The notes under the pieces were generated by a model that saw only the letters and a program-made list of their open reading frames with translations, did not search any database and had not been told where the DNA came from. The position numbers and the translations under genes are program-made. 64,000 bases of DNA from positions 216,413 to 280,412 of the forward strand of contig NC_061783.1 in NCBI RefSeq assembly GCF_022458985.1, written 5' to 3'. Shown one piece after another: positions 11,738 to 26,169 of the stretch. Each line of letters opens with the position of its first letter. The stretch's first letter is position 1. The stretch comes from Mugil cephalus (Eukaryota; Chordata; Actinopteri; Mugiliformes; Mugilidae).

Positions 11738-13905
11738 GTCTTCTAGACCCCATCCCAACTAAATTGCTCAAGAACGTTTTTCCTTTAAATAATACCTCCA
11801 TATTAAATCAGATAAACTCTGCTGTAATTAAATCTTTACTTAAAATAAAAAAAACTTTTGACCCAAATGTTTTAGCCAACTATAGGCCAATTTCCAACCT
11901 TCCTTTTATTTCTAAAGTTTTAGAAAGGGTCGTTTCCAATCAGTTAGTTGATCATTTAAACAGGAATAATTTGTAGTCAGAATTTCAGTCAGGTTTTAGA
12001 TCATAGTACAAAAAGTTACCAATGATCTGCTCATGGCTTCAGATGATGGACTTGTTTCTACACTAGTCCTGCTAGATCTCAGTGCTGCATTTGACACTAT
12101 TGATCACAATGTTCTAATACAGAGACTTGAAAGTGTGATGAAGATTACAGGAACTGCATTTGACTGGTTTGAATCATATCTGTCACAAAGATTCCAGTTT
12201 GTCCATGTAAACAACAATTCTGTATATATATAAGTAAGCTATGGAGTTCCTCAGGGTTCTGTGCTAGGATCAATATTATTGCCATTATACATGCTTCTCT
12301 TAGGCAATATTATTAGAAGGCATGGCATAAACTTCCAATGCTATGCAGATAATACCCAGCTATATTTATCCATGAAACCAGATGAAACTAATACGCTGGT
12401 TAAACTCCAAGCATGCCTTAAAGACATAAAGGCTTAATTTTCTACTTTTGAACTCAGACAAAACAGAAGTCATTGTATTTGGCCCTAAACATGTCAAAGA
12501 TTCATTATCTAATCACCTGCTTTTGTTGGATGGCATTGCCTTGGCCTCCAGTACTACTGTGAAAAACCTTGGTGTTATATTTGACCAGGATATGTTCTTT
12601 AATTCTCACATAAAGCAGGTGACCAGGACTGCTTTCACCTACGTAATATTATCAAAATTAGGAACATCCTTTCTCAGAGTGATGCGGAAAAACTAGTTCA
12701 TGCATTTGTGTCTTCCAGGCTGGATTATTGTAACTCATTACTGTCTGGCTGTACAAATAGCTCTTTAAAAAGCCTCCAATTGACTCAAAACGCTGCAGCA
12801 AGAGCACTGACAGGAATTAGCAAGAGAGATCATATTACCCCAGTTTAGCTTCTCTTCACTGGCTCCCTTTAAAATCTAGAACTTAATTTAAAATCCTCCT
12901 CCTTACATACAATGACTTGAAAGGCCTAGCTCCATCATATCTGAAAAACCTCATAGTACCATATTATCCCAACAGATCACTACGATCTCTAAGTGCAGGT
13001 CTACTATGGTTCCCAGAGTTTCTAAAATATAATGGTAGGTAGAGCCATCAGCTATCAGGCTCCTCTCCTGTGGGAGCAGCTCCCAGTTTGGATTTGGGAG
13101 GCAGACACCGTCTCAACTTTTAAGGTCAGGCTTAACACTTTCCTTTTCGACAAAGCTTATAGTTAGGGCTGGACTTAACCATCCCTTAGTTATGCTTTTA
13201 AAGGCCTAGTCTGCAGGGTGACGATGCACTGAGGACATGTTCTGTCCTCTCTCTTCTCTGGCTCATGTCCTCTAATATCTTATAATTTATTTTCTATCTC
13301 TTATAATTTATTTTCCATTACTAACTGCTATATCTCACTCTCTTCCCTCCCCCTCCATGTTCTTGTGAGGGTCTCTGTTCTGGAGTGCTGAATATCCGAC
13401 CTGCGGAGTTCTAAGCTACATCTGCTGTCGTGGCCTCATCAGCCAGCTCAGTCTTCATGATCTGGGGTGCTGTGTATCAGACCTGTGGAGCTCCATATAC
13501 TACATCTACCCCAGTCTTCATGGCTTGTCGTTTTCCACTCCTACCAAGATGAACAATTCACCAACCTGCCCATGATTTCTGTTATACTCACAAACTGTCA
13601 CGCAAGATCATCAGCTACATGCTATATTATTAGACTCTACATGTTTCCTTCAGACTGGTGTATGTGTCTATGTCAGAAGTTTGTTTATCTTTTTCTCCTA
13701 TTCATCTTTTCTCTATATATTCTCTGTTTCCCCCAGCTAACCTAACTCGGCAGATGGGTCCCTCCATATGAGCTAGGTTCTGCTCAAGGTTTCTTCCTGT
13801 TAAAAGGGAGTTTTTCCTTGCTACTGTTGCCCTCAGGCTTGCTCTGGAGGCTTAGACCATTTTTATTGTTGTTGGTGCTATATAAATAAAATTCAATTGA
13901 ACTGA
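11738..13905 (+). mobile_element. L2-like LINE, 5'-truncated, dead
   Basis: Reverse transcriptase fragments follow in order: LANYRPISNLPFISKVLE (11870-11930), LLDLSAAFDTIDHNVL (12070-12115), GVPQGSVLG (12245), a catalytic box with CYADNTQLYL where ADD is usual (12340), LNSDKTEVIVFG (12450), and the post-RT LDYCNSLLSG and QNAAARALTG parts (12720-12810). Stops and frameshifts break the frame, for example at 11974 and 12231. The 3' end is typical of teleost L2-like LINEs: a TATATAAATAAAATTCAATT-type tail at 13880-13905. The 5' end is lost, as is usual for target-primed insertion. The last ADD residue being Asn means it could not work even if repaired in frame. Confidence 0.88.
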
Positions 13906-14567
13906 ATCATCCCCTGCAATTGTAGTTTCTCCTCTAAGTGCTGTAAGGACTGATCCACAATTAATAATCAATTTAAGAACTTCCATTCTTCTTTTTTATG
14001 CCTTTCCAACAATAGACACAGCATTTAAGCTGCAATTAGATGATCCAGTTATAAATGAGGAGATTGCCTGAGCAATAGTGCACTGCAGTGCAACAAATGT
14101 CCTGGCATCTGGCATCTGTGACGTCAGTATGCAAATGCATGCTTGACAAAAACCTATTGTCTCATTGCAAGTATTGTTTAACTGGTATTGTGATATCACA
14201 GTAATGGGCAGGTAATACGAGTGACAGATCTCCATCTTTTAATAGCATAACAGTTACATAACAATGCATAAATCATTGTGATAAAATAAAGAATTTTGTA
14301 TATAGAGTTATCTATGAGTGACTCCACTTTTTCTTTGAGAAGCAATATTTGCTTAGAACTGTTAATAGAAGATTAATACTGACTGGATTGTCAGTAGAAT
14401 GGGATAAATACAATGGCTCTGTGAAAAGAACACAATGCTGGGTGTAACCAAATACACTAAATGCGTAAATGTAGCAAAAGACACGCACACACGCACACAC
14501 GCGCGCACGCGCACACGCGCACACACGCACACGCACACACGCGCACACGCGCGCACACACGCGCACA

Positions 14568-14641
<74 letters not shown>

Positions 14642-15300
14642 TCCATCTTAGTGGGAACACTTATTGGCATAATACATTCCCTAGCCCCTAACCCTAACCC
14701 AATTGTAACCTTTACCCTAAAACTGAGTTTTAACCTTCAAAAGTGAGACCAGAACAGTGAGGACTGGCCAAAATGCCCTCACTTTCCAAAAAGACTTGAC
14801 TTTGTTGGTTAAAAACTCAAACCGGCCCTCAGTATGTAGCAAGTACAAGGAACACACACACGCGGCCTCATGGTCTCATAAAGTTTATATGTTTATCAAC
14901 GATGAAGAATCATAAATGCATAAAATGGAAATATGGATAAATAAAAGCCTTCAGGAACATTGAGCGTAGAAGACAATCTATGATGAAGTGAAGTTGCCAC
15001 AACAGGTTCATGATGACACTGATGAATCGTTCTAAAACCACTGAAATACCTACAGCTGCTAGCTGCAACATCATATCCAAGAGAGAATTAAAAACATTGA
15101 CTATAGATGAAAAAAAGCGACGCAAATCTCCCATGGCTTTTGCCTGGGTTCCCCTCTCTCTCTCTCACTCATTCACTCACTAACAGAAAGTACACAGAAT
15201 AGCTACTATAAATTAATTGCATATGCACTTGTGGAAATGTCTCTTTTATGACAGTACGTGTCAATCTAAAGATCAGGTTCAGTAGGAAACACCCAACTCA
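13906..15300. other. Unassigned sequence with a CA/CG repeat
   Basis: No gene recognised. Antisense ORFs at 13996-14235 and 14910-15134 show no known motif. A telomere-like (CCCTAA)2 at 14684-14700 is too short to mean anything. Confidence 0.5.
14481..14638. repeat. (CA/CG)n microsatellite
   Basis: The first half mixes CACG with CACA units; the second half is a pure CA run. The long Thr/His-rich or Cys/Val-rich ORFs across it are artefacts. Confidence 0.95.
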
Positions 15301-15307
15301 AGCCGCC

Positions 15308-16030
15308 TTGGTTAGGGCTGCGGCAGAATAAAATGGCGCTTGAATTGGACGCATACTGACGTTTTCATCTGTTTCTGACTGCTCCACAAGTATGTAAAAA
15401 GGTGGGTTAAAACTACGTAGACTGGGTCAGTATACTACCTATAAGCTTGATAAACATTCCACCATATTCGTGGGCGAAGTATATGATGTTTTGGTGTGTT
15501 TCAACAAGTGTTGACATATATTTTGTACTTGTATGTTTTACTCATGTTATGTAGATAACAAAGTACCTTAGTTATCATTTCCTTCTGTGAGGGGGAAATA
15601 TTTCGTTTTGAGTCCACAAGTATGTGCAATTTGTTATTTGATTGTTAACTAATTTGCATGCATTTAACATTGCTACCAGGCAATTTGATTGTTAAAATGA
15701 TTATTTTGTATTGATTTGCAGTTAGGGAATAGTATTTAATCTATGAAATTTTATTGTTATTGTCAGCATGCTGATAGTTGAAACTGTTTATTTTCAGTCA
15801 GAAGAACAGTATTGTTGGGAAGTGATGAACAGTTTGAATGTTAAATGAAATGTATATTATGTGACTGGAATATAAATGTTAAATGTTAAGTTAAATGACG
15901 TGTTATTTTTGATATGGAAACATGTTTATGTTTAATATTGATTATGTCAAAAGGGCAGAATAAAATGGTGTTTGAGTTGGACGCATACTGACGTCTTCGT
16001 CTATTTCTTACTACTCCGCAGACATAGCAT
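15308..16030 (+). mobile_element. LTR-like end of a gypsy-type retroelement
   Basis: The sequence just upstream of the primer-site-like motif contains an AGAATAAAATGG signal at 15952, as expected of an LTR R region. A ~65-bp segment at 15318-15392, also starting GCAGAATAAAATGG, recurs at 15953-16021 (same GGACGCATACTGACG core). The outer limits of the LTR cannot be fixed by eye. It may be one LTR with an internal duplication or the junction of two tandem LTRs. Confidence 0.5.
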
Positions 16031-16033
16031 GAG

Positions 16034-16050
16034 TGGGGCTCATCTGGGAT
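16034..16050 (+). promoter_or_regulatory. Primer-binding-site-like motif (tRNA-Pro type)
   Basis: TGGGGCTCATCTGGGAT differs by one missing base and two changes from the primer site that many retroelements use to pair with the 3' end of tRNA-Pro. It stands between the LTR-like repeat and the start of gag-like sequence, which is the right place. Confidence 0.5.
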
Positions 16051-16960
16051 CTACAGCTGACTGAGGATGTCAGACGTGCAACTGTGAAATCTTGTTTCCC
16101 CGGCTTCAGGGAAGGCTACTCCCCGCAGTGTCATGCAGATAGTCAAGGCTTCAGGAAATTCAGCCATCATGGCTACTTCAGAATGTACGCTGCTGTCTGG
16201 AAACTGCAGAAGAAATGACCAGAATTGAGTTTTACCCAACTGCAGACTGTGGCACATGAAATCGTTAAGGAACCAGAAGGCAAGATATCTGATACATCCA
16301 CACTTACTGAACCCGAACTGTTTGATGTGGTTATTGACTTCATAAGTCAGAATCTCAAAGACTTGGAAGATGAAGGCTTGTCTTGTCTGATGCTTCTTCT
16401 GGATGTGGTGGAGGACTTGTTGACTGGTATGAACACTGCTTACAACATGTTGGTAGATGAAGATGCTGATCCCCGCATGATTTATCTCCACCCATACTTA
16501 CCAAAACACAGACCAACAGCGGAAATGTTTGATGAGGGACAGTCAACTGCAGAAGCAACCATCCCAGGCAAGTACTTTGCGAAGGGTGTTAGAGACAACA
16601 CATCCTTGGTTGTTTCTGATCAGGTGGTAAGACTTACAGATGTTACAAGTTTGTTAGTTTAAGATCCATGGTGGTCAACTATCAGATTCTGGTCTGAAAT
16701 CCCTTACAACAGTATTTGCAAACAAATAGAGGTGGTCTGAAGGAAGGTTTCAGTGATTCTGAGGTTATCAGAACAGTGATAGGTAACCAAACCAGGTAAT
16801 TTTCGAGAAATGCTAACCAACAAAGACGACCTCACGGTAAATGAGTTAAAACGGTTTCTCAAGTCCCACATTAGAGAGAAAACTCTTTCACGAGTTGAGT
16901 AATGCTAAACAGCAGGATAAAGAAACCCCACAGCAATTCATGTATAGGATAATGGGTGCA
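16051..16960 (+). pseudogene. gag-like 5' part of the interrupted gypsy-type element
   Basis: An open stretch at 16225-16662 is acidic and helical-looking. After stops, a gag-like stretch follows at 16850-16950 containing PQQFMYRIMG, a form seen near the end of capsid regions in retroviral-type gag. The rest of gag, with the zinc knuckle, resumes at 21723 beyond an insertion. Naming it gag rests on its position after the primer site and on that motif. Confidence 0.5.
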
Positions 16961-18489
16961 ACCAGGGGATGGTAGGCCCCTGTTTGTAAAAATTAGTTTT
17001 GGGAGGAGCACTCTGCCAATGACCACGAGCCAGATGCGGGAGGGACAAACTGTACAGTTTATTAAAATTATTTAAAAAGAGTCCAAACTTAAAAAGTCTT
17101 TGTTTAAAAAAAGGCAGGGTGGTGAAATCCATCAACTCCACATCCTGTTGCAGATGGTGGCATAGCCGAATCAAAGTGTCTTCAGGTAGAGAGGGAGAGC
17201 GGCGTGCCATCAGAGGAATTGAGTCTCACTGTCCCTTGTTGGCCTACCAGCTATCCTCTGCCTCAGGTCAACTTAAACATGCAAACTGCAAAACAAAACT
17301 GAAGGGATCAAAGTCCAAGAAATAATTCAAAACAAACAAATAAACATGACCAGGGCGAGGAATAACGTTCATCTAGATCTGGGACAAAACATGGAAAATA
17401 AATACAGGGTATAAGAGGGGTACTTAGCTGGAAGGAGAGGTGAAGCGCACTTTTTTTTTTCCTGCATTTGTCTGCATAGTTGAACACCACAGGGTGTCAA
17501 CATTATATCAGGTTGATGCAGTTATATTCTTGCAGCTGAAAGCTTTATTACTTCAGTGCGACCATCTGGTGAGCTGATTTATTGAGTGTGACCATCACCA
17601 GCCCTCCCTGGGAACTATCCTGTTGATCTTTATTGAGTGTAGTAACCTTGTGTGGCAGGGACGGCAGTGCTACACCTCAGTGAATAGAGTGGGAGAACAA
17701 AGGACAGAAAAGATGTGGAAGGATCAGTGGAGGAGAGGCATGTGGTGCTGGTAGGAACTAGTGGTGTGTAGGGTTCTGTGCTTACCAAGTCACCTCACTC
17801 AAGTATGACTGGGTACAGGGGGGTGTTGTGTAGATGTCTGGAGAGATGAGAGAGTCCAGGGGGGTAAGGGTGTCCCAATAGAGGAGAGAAGTCTGCCATA
17901 GGGCACGTAGTGATAGACTGAAAACAATAATCCAGCCCTTAATAGCCGGGACTCATCAATTCTTCTTCATGTGATCCAGCATTGGCTGGCCAGTGACAAC
18001 ACACATGCATGTGGGCATTCCCTAAATATGAGTGAGACCATTACCAGGGCCCAGAGTCAGGTCAGGAGCCCCAGCCCCCAGTGTGGGGCGCATGGGTAAC
18101 AAGACCAGAGAACCACCTTAGTCACGGGGCATGCCACACCCCAGCGCACATGGCGAGCGATAACCAACACCCCCAGACGGACCAAGCGAGCACAAGCAGG
18201 CCAGAGCCTGTCAATACCGGATCAACCGGGTTCCCAAGGGAGCCGCCACAGACCCGTCGCCACGCAGCGCCGGGAGACAAAGCCCGGCCAAGAGGACACA
18301 GAGAACCTAGGTAGGTACCCCTGCCAACCACCATGGGGCCACAGACCACCAGCCCAAGATGCCCCTGCCAGTGGAGGACCAGGCCCTATTACGTCCCTAT
18401 TACTGTGCTTCCTCAGTCCCTGATGAAGAAGCAAGCCCCTACACCGTGCCCCTGTGACCCCTTATGCTTCCAAGTGCTGAGGTGAAGAG
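16961..18489. other. Inserted sequence of unclear origin, likely in part the L1 3' UTR
   Basis: Lies between the broken gag and the antisense L1-like ORF2. The GC-rich part (18050-18490) directly follows the L1 stop codon on the - strand and is probably its 3' UTR; the ORFs there are not convincing. A T9 run at 17452 could be its poly-A tail on the - strand. Bases 16961-17450 are unassigned. Confidence 0.4.
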
Positions 18490-21400
18490 GGACTTTGTTA
18501 TTTACAAAGTCAGGGTTGTGCCAAATCGGGGAGAACAAGCTGGGATCCTGTGGTCTCTAGACTCTTCCACCAAGCGGTCAGAGTGGTGGCAATAATGGGG
18601 TTTTGGAAGCAGTTATGACGCTTAAGGGTGATTGTAATGAAGGGCAGGTCCGAAATGCATATGTTGTGGCAGTCCGCCTGTTCTATTTCTAGCCACAAAT
18701 TGTAATCTGCCTCTGGGTTTATCCATTTGGTGATGTATTGCAGCTGATTTGCCAGGTAGTAGTTTGCAAAGTTCGGTGCACCTAGTCCTCCTTCCGATTT
18801 ATTTTTTTGAAGGGTGGTGAGGCTAATTTTTGTCTGTTTGTTTTTTGAGTAAAATTTGGTGACTGCAGAATCTAAGTTCTGGAACCATTTTGCTGTGGGT
18901 TTGAATGGGATCATGGAAAATAAGTAATTAATTTGTGGCAAAATTTTCATTTTAGCTGTTGCTATGCGTCCCATCAGAGAGATGGGAAGATTGGTCCAGC
19001 GCTTCAGGTCATCACAGATTTTCTCCATTAGTGGATCAAAATTCAGTTGCACTAACTCTGATCATTTAGGTGAGATGTTTATGCCCAGGTATTTGATATT
19101 TCCTATGGAAAAGGGAAGTTGGGGTTTATGGTCCGCAGGATCCCATGCTTTTTCGCTTTTGGTAATATTGTTGATTTGGACCAGTTGATTGAGTAGTCAG
19201 AGAGGGCTGAGACTTTTGAGATACAATTATAAGCTTCCTGTAATGATCTCTGAGGTTGTTGCAAGTAAAGTAAAACATCGTCAGCATATAAATTGATCTT
19301 ATGTTCAGAGACGGATGAGGGGATACCCTGGATACTGGAGTTCTGAGGTATTGCTGATGCGAGCGGTTCAATGAACATAGCAAACAGTAGGGGAGACAGG
19401 GGGCATCCTTGTCTGGTTCCCCTCTAAGGTGAAGCTTTGTGATGTGATACCATTAGTGGTGACTGTGGCCTTAGGTGAATTATACAGTGCAGAAACCCAG
19501 TGGATAAATGACTCTCCAAAGCCAAAATTTTGAAGGGTGGCAAAGAGGAAAGACCAGTTAACTTTATCAAAGGCTTTCTCAGCGTCCAGTGATAAAACAA
19601 TGGCTTCTGTGTTTTAAGCTGGGACATGCTGATCAGGTTAAGGAGCCTTCTAACGTTATTCGTAGATTGTCGGCCTTTGATGAAACCTGTTTCGTCATTG
19701 AGAATTATCGATGCAATTACTTTCTCTAGTCTAGATGCTAGTGCTTTGGAAATAATTTTGATATCTGTAATAATCAATGACAGAGGGCGACAGCTGGAAG
19801 GGAGTGTTGGGTCTTTATCTGGTTTTAAAAGTAATTTAATTGCAGCAGTATTCATTTGGGATCTTATGCAACCTGTGTTTTTGATTTCTGTAACAGTCCT
19901 TAGGAACAAGGGGGCCTTGCCCGTAGGCATGTTTTCTAATGCTGTTAATAGTTCTTCCATGGTCAGTGGCGAATCCAATATGTTTCTTTGTTCTGCCGTC
20001 AGTTGGAGTAGATTGAGGTTTTTGAGGAAGGCCTGAATGTCATCAGGATTCGGGTTGGTAGTTGTTTAATATATGTTTTTATAGAAGCTATAAAAGATAT
20101 GATTAATTTCCTGTGGTGCTTGAGTGTGTTTGCCACTTGAGTCCTGAATTGCATTTATAGGTGATTTTTCTTTGTTTCGTTGGAGTTGATTCGCAAGAAA
20201 TTTGCCTGATTTATTGTTATGCTCAAAATTTGGTATCTAAGTTGTTGAAGTATGAATTCTGTTTTTTTTTTGTCAAGATATTTTCTAATTATAGTTTCGC
20301 ATTTTGTAGTTGGGTCCATAATTGTTCATTTGGGTTTGCGGTGTATTGTTCTGTTATTTCTTTAATCTTATCCTCGATGTTTTTTTCTGCTTGTTGATCC
20401 TGTTTTTTCTCGTAAGAGGAGTAAGATATAATTTTGCCTCTGATTACGGCTTTCCCTGTTTCCCAAATCAGAGATGGGGATAAATTTGGAGAGTCATTTA
20501 TTTCCAAAAACCCCTTCCATTCCTTCTTTATTAATGAGTCAAATTCAGGGTCTCTCAGTAATGAGGTGTTGAGGCGCCAAGTGGGTGATGGTTTTAGGGA
20601 GGGTTCTATTTGAAGGTGGAGGGACACTGGTGCATGATCACTGATTATGATAGGGTGTATACTGGTGTTGATTCTTTGTACAATAGAATTGTTTGACAGA
20701 AAAAAGTCAATTCTAGAAAAGGAGTGATGTACTGAGGAAAAGAAAGTGTATTACCTCTTTGTCGGGTTTTTGATTCTCCAACCATCGCCAAGTCCAAACT
20801 CATCCATGTATTCTTTGAAGACTTTGGCTGATTGTGATTTTTTTGTGTGTGTCGAGTTATGGGACTGATCTAGAGAGAGGGATTCAGGAATGTGTTAAAG
20901 TCCCCTCCAATGATTGTAATGGGTGTGATGGCTATGTCAGATAATTGCGAAAAGACTTAGTGAAAAAAGGCCGGATCATCGTTATTCGGGGCATAAATGT
21001 TTGCAATTGTGTATAATTTATTAAAGATTGATGCCTGAATGATGATGTATTGACCTTCTGTGTCTGTTATTTGTTTAAGGTAAATACGAGTCTCTTATTG
21101 ACCAAAATCGAGACTCCTCTTTGTCTACTATTGAAACAGGAAGAGAAAACTTGGTTAAAATTTGGATCTACAAGAGATTTTTTTTTCTGAATCTTGTAGG
21201 TGAGTTTCTTGAATGAGTAAGATATCGACTTGTAATTTGGAGATATAATCCGTAATTTTATGTTTTTTTGGCTGTGAGCGAATGCCATGCACATTCCAAG
21301 AGACGACAGTTAACTGCGACATTGAGATTAAAAGCATTCAGTCCTTTGTATGCTGTGTTGGTAGAGGATTTTGAAGTCTGTACAGGGTCGTCTGCTGCTG

Positions 21401-21510
21401 TCAGCATGGAAGGATTTACAGACAATGGAGAGAAATCAGGAGGTGAGTGTTGGAATAATTGATTATACCTGGTACAAACAATGTCATACAGACATATCAA
21501 CAATCGCATC
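18490..21510 (-). mobile_element. L1-like LINE ORF2, antisense, dead
   Basis: Reading down from 21340 on the - strand: an endonuclease with TVVSWNVHGIRS and LLIQETHL (21330-21200), IYAPN (near 20990) and GGDFN (near 20910); then RT with PLSLIITDIKIISKALASRL (about 19760), ETGFIKGRQS (about 19690) and the catalytic INLYADDVLLYL (19290); then the L1-type C-terminal part with ISLMGRIATAKM and NKSEGGLGAPNF (19000-18780). Frame breaks and stops separate these blocks, so it is a pseudogene. Motif style is L1 rather than L2. It sits inside the gag region of the gypsy-type element (16.0-31.5 kb) in the opposite direction, so it arrived later. The 5' limit is not certain. Confidence 0.85.
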
Positions 21511-21722
21511 AGTTCCTGGAAAATGGATAGTTAACTTAATAACATGAGACCACAGGAAAGGAAATTATTGTGTCAGAGATATGTGGAGGGGTAAAGGGGT
21601 GAGTGGAGGTGAGTGTGAAGGGCAGGGAGACATGGACAGAAAGAGAAGGAAAAAAGAAGAATAGCAGGGGGGATGTATGAGGTGAGTGAGAAGATAAGAG
21701 GAGTGACATACATTAACATTTT

Positions 21723-22238
21723 GTGAAGCTCACTTCAACATCTCCACATGTCCAACAAGACGTCCTCCCTCTCTTTCTCTCTCGGCAGTCATGACGTTGT
21801 TGCAATGCTGTTGAAGTTAACAGTGACATGCAGGCTAATCAGGCAGCTATCATGAAACTGACAGTGCAAGTGTCCACTTTGGCAAAACACTTGAATAAAC
21901 TTACCACAAAACCAGATAGTGACATTCCCCAAGATACGCAACTCCCACTTGTGAGTTCACATACGGACAGGGCTGATTCCAAAGGCCATTGTGCACAATG
22001 TGTACAATAGGGAAATATGTCCTGGTCTCATTGCTTCCACTGTGGCCAGGCTGGGCATCGAGCTGTTGGTTGTTTGAAGAGGCAGAGGTTGGGAAAGGGA
22101 GTGCAGTCACTGGAGAGGGGCAGCCAGTGACTGAGGCAACTGCATCGTCCCTAGTGGAAGTCAGCTCTTCTCAAACAGAGAAACCCACAGCAGCGAAGCA
22201 TCAGCATAAAATAAGGAAAAAACATATTGCACAACTTA
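21723..22238 (+). pseudogene. gag 3' part with zinc knuckle, gypsy-type element
   Basis: Resumes the + strand gag interrupted near 16960. At about 22035-22075 a CCHC zinc knuckle reads CFHCGQAGHRAVGC, the nucleic-acid binding motif of gag nucleocapsid. A stop (TAG at 22008) precedes it. The sequence is then cut by the Tc1 at 22241, and protease follows on the far side at 23975. Confidence 0.75.
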
Positions 22239-22240
22239 TA

Positions 22241-23967
<1,727 letters not shown>

Positions 23968-23969
23968 TA

Positions 23970-25614
23970 GGCAAAAGATGCAGTTTCCTGTGCTATCAAC
24001 AGGGTTCCATGCAGATGCTGTTTGACTCGGGAGCTCAGGTGACCATAGTGGGTAGAGAGTAGAAAAAGAATTACCCAATGTCAGAATTCCACCCCTGGAG
24101 ACCTTGCTTGCTGACGGTCCCTTAGAGGTTGCTGCAGCTAATGGAACAGATGTGCCATTTGATGGCTGGCTGATCGATATCTGGAGGTGATGAGTGTGAA
24201 TCATGGAACTGTAGCAGTCCAAGTTCCCATGTTAGTGGGCCAAACTTGTCAGTTTTCCACTGCTGGGGTCAAATGTTATCGTAGAGATAATGAAGAGGAA
24301 TGAGCAGACAGATGGCATGAATATCAGCATACTGTTAAAGGAAGCTTTAAATGTTGAGAATACAGCCAAAGCCATAGTGTCTATACTCAGCGCAACAGTC
24401 TTAGGTGAAGAAGAAGCAGCTCCACAGCGTGAGGTCCGGGTGGGAAATAAGGGGCTCACCATCCCTGCCGGTCAAGTAGGTGAGGTAAGATGCAGGATTA
24501 GAGTCTGGCCAGAAGGGGAGACAAGATTGTATGAGTCAGCAGTGAACAATAACTGTCCAGATGGTTTAGAGCTGTTCCCCACTCTTGTGAATGTCCCCAA
24601 GGGTTAATCTAAAGTTGTTAAGATCCCCATCCAGAATGTGACCAAATAATATTTTCCTCTCAGGGAAAAATGGTACTGGGCACCCTTGAGGAAGTGGCTG
24701 AGGTGAAACCAATAACCTACCCTCTGCCAAGTGAAGTACCAGCCAAAAGCTCCATGAAGGCTGAAACATGCTCTGCTCAACTAAGCTCTGAAAACAAACG
24801 TCAGCAGGTTAATCACGAACAAAATTCCTCAGTAAATGAGAAATGGCACCCACCTGTTCATTTGTCAAACTTAAAAGGAAAAGAAGCAGGTAGTAAGAAT
24901 GATGCTGTATGAGGAATCAAATGTTTTTCGCTGAAAATGGTGATATTGGCTGCATCAAAAGTCTGAAACTCAAAATCAGTCTAAAGGAGGAGGTGCCTGT
25001 ACAAAGTGTTACAACGCCATCCCAAAACCTCTATACAGGGAGGTAAAAGACTATGTACAGAACCTGCTGAATCAACGAAGGATAAGGAAGACTAAATTGC
25101 CATACTCTTCTGTTTGTGTGCGAAAAAAAAGATGGCAGCTTGTGATTGTGTGTCGATTTCAGAGCGCTAAATCGAAAAACCATCCCTGACAGACTCCCTT
25201 TGCCATGTATCCAACAAATGCTGGATAACCTTGGAGGGTACACCTGGTTTTCAGTACTTAACCAAGGGAGTGCCTACGACCAGGGCTTTGTGGATGAGAG
25301 TTCCCAACATGTCACTGCATTTAACACCCCATGGGGTGTGTATGAGTGGGTGCGACTCCCATTCGGTCTCACAAATGCTCCTGCGGCATTCCAAAGATGT
25401 ATGGACGGTGTTTCAGAAGGCCTGAGGGATGAGTGTTGTTCCCCCTACTTAGATGATGTGCTGTGCTACTCAACCACTTTCGAAGGTCACATACAAGCAC
25501 TATGACAGGTGCTTGGTCAGATGAGAGAACATAGTATCAAACTGCGGCCAAAGAAATGTGAACTTTTTAAACAGGTGTGATACATAGGCCGTGTAATGTC
25601 AAATGAAGGAGTTT
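23970..25614 (+). pseudogene. Protease and RT part of the gypsy-type element
   Basis: Protease begins with MLFDSGAQVTIVG at about 24015-24055, the aspartic protease DSG site. An open stretch follows at 24290-24607. RT begins near 25030 and includes VCRFQSAKS in one frame; the main block at 25146-25505 carries [39 protein letters not shown] and the catalytic [11 protein letters not shown]. Stops and shifts divide the pieces. The motif set is Ty3/gypsy rather than L2 or retroviral. Cut at 25619 by a solo LTR. Confidence 0.85.
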
Positions 25615-25619
25615 AAATT

Positions 25620-26169
25620 TGTCAAGATATGAGTGTTGAGGTGAGGACACGAGTGCAGGGCTAAAGATGAGGCCGGGTTTTAAGCAAAAAAAAAGTATTT
25701 AATGAAAACGAACAAAAATCCAACAAAAAGCGCTGCGGAAGGCAGGTTACCCAAAACTCAATGAAGCAAAAACACAGGGTAAGAAACATGGCGTGGAATA
25801 CATGGGAGGAACACACAGGAACATAACACACTCACCGGGGGAAAAGACATCAGTAGGTAACATTAGGTAGGTAACACAATGATGCGACAGAGAACAAAGG
25901 GGAAGGCAGGGCTATACATGCACAAGAGGGCTCAGGGATGACAAGACACAGGTGAAACAGATCAGGGCAATCAAACAAGGTGAGACCAATTAATAATCAA
26001 GGGACACACAAGGAAGCACAAGTCAGGAAATCCAGAACTTAAAATAAAACAGGAAATACAAAACACAATACAAACAGACATCAAGACAGAAACACAAGCA
26101 GGCACGAGAAACAGTTAAACTAAGAAACTTGACAGAATAAAACAGAACACACAAGACAGAACAATGACA
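25620..26169 (-). mobile_element. Solo LTR inserted in gypsy pol, 5-bp target duplication
   Basis: Starts TGTCA and ends TGACA, with a perfect AAATT duplication at 25615-25619 and 26170-26174. On the - strand it has an ATTAAATAC-type signal (near 25695) and ends with a CCTCACCTCAACACTCAT stretch typical of some fish gypsy LTRs, so the - strand is the likely sense. There is no internal region, so the two LTRs of the parent recombined. Removing it with one AAATT rejoins the host RT sequence. Confidence 0.8.

Noticed and set aside
13996..14235. 79-aa antisense ORF with several Cys
   Set aside because: Cys spacing fits no finger I know and no splice sites frame it convincingly.
14684..14700. CCCTAACCCTAACCC, possible interstitial telomere
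   Set aside because: Only about two and a half units; chance or part of a common dispersed repeat.
14312..14746. ORFs of about 100 aa over a CA/CG run
   Set aside because: Artefacts of the microsatellite.
18081..18434. GC-rich ORFs on both strands
   Set aside because: They directly follow the antisense L1 stop codon and look like its 3' UTR; no domain seen.
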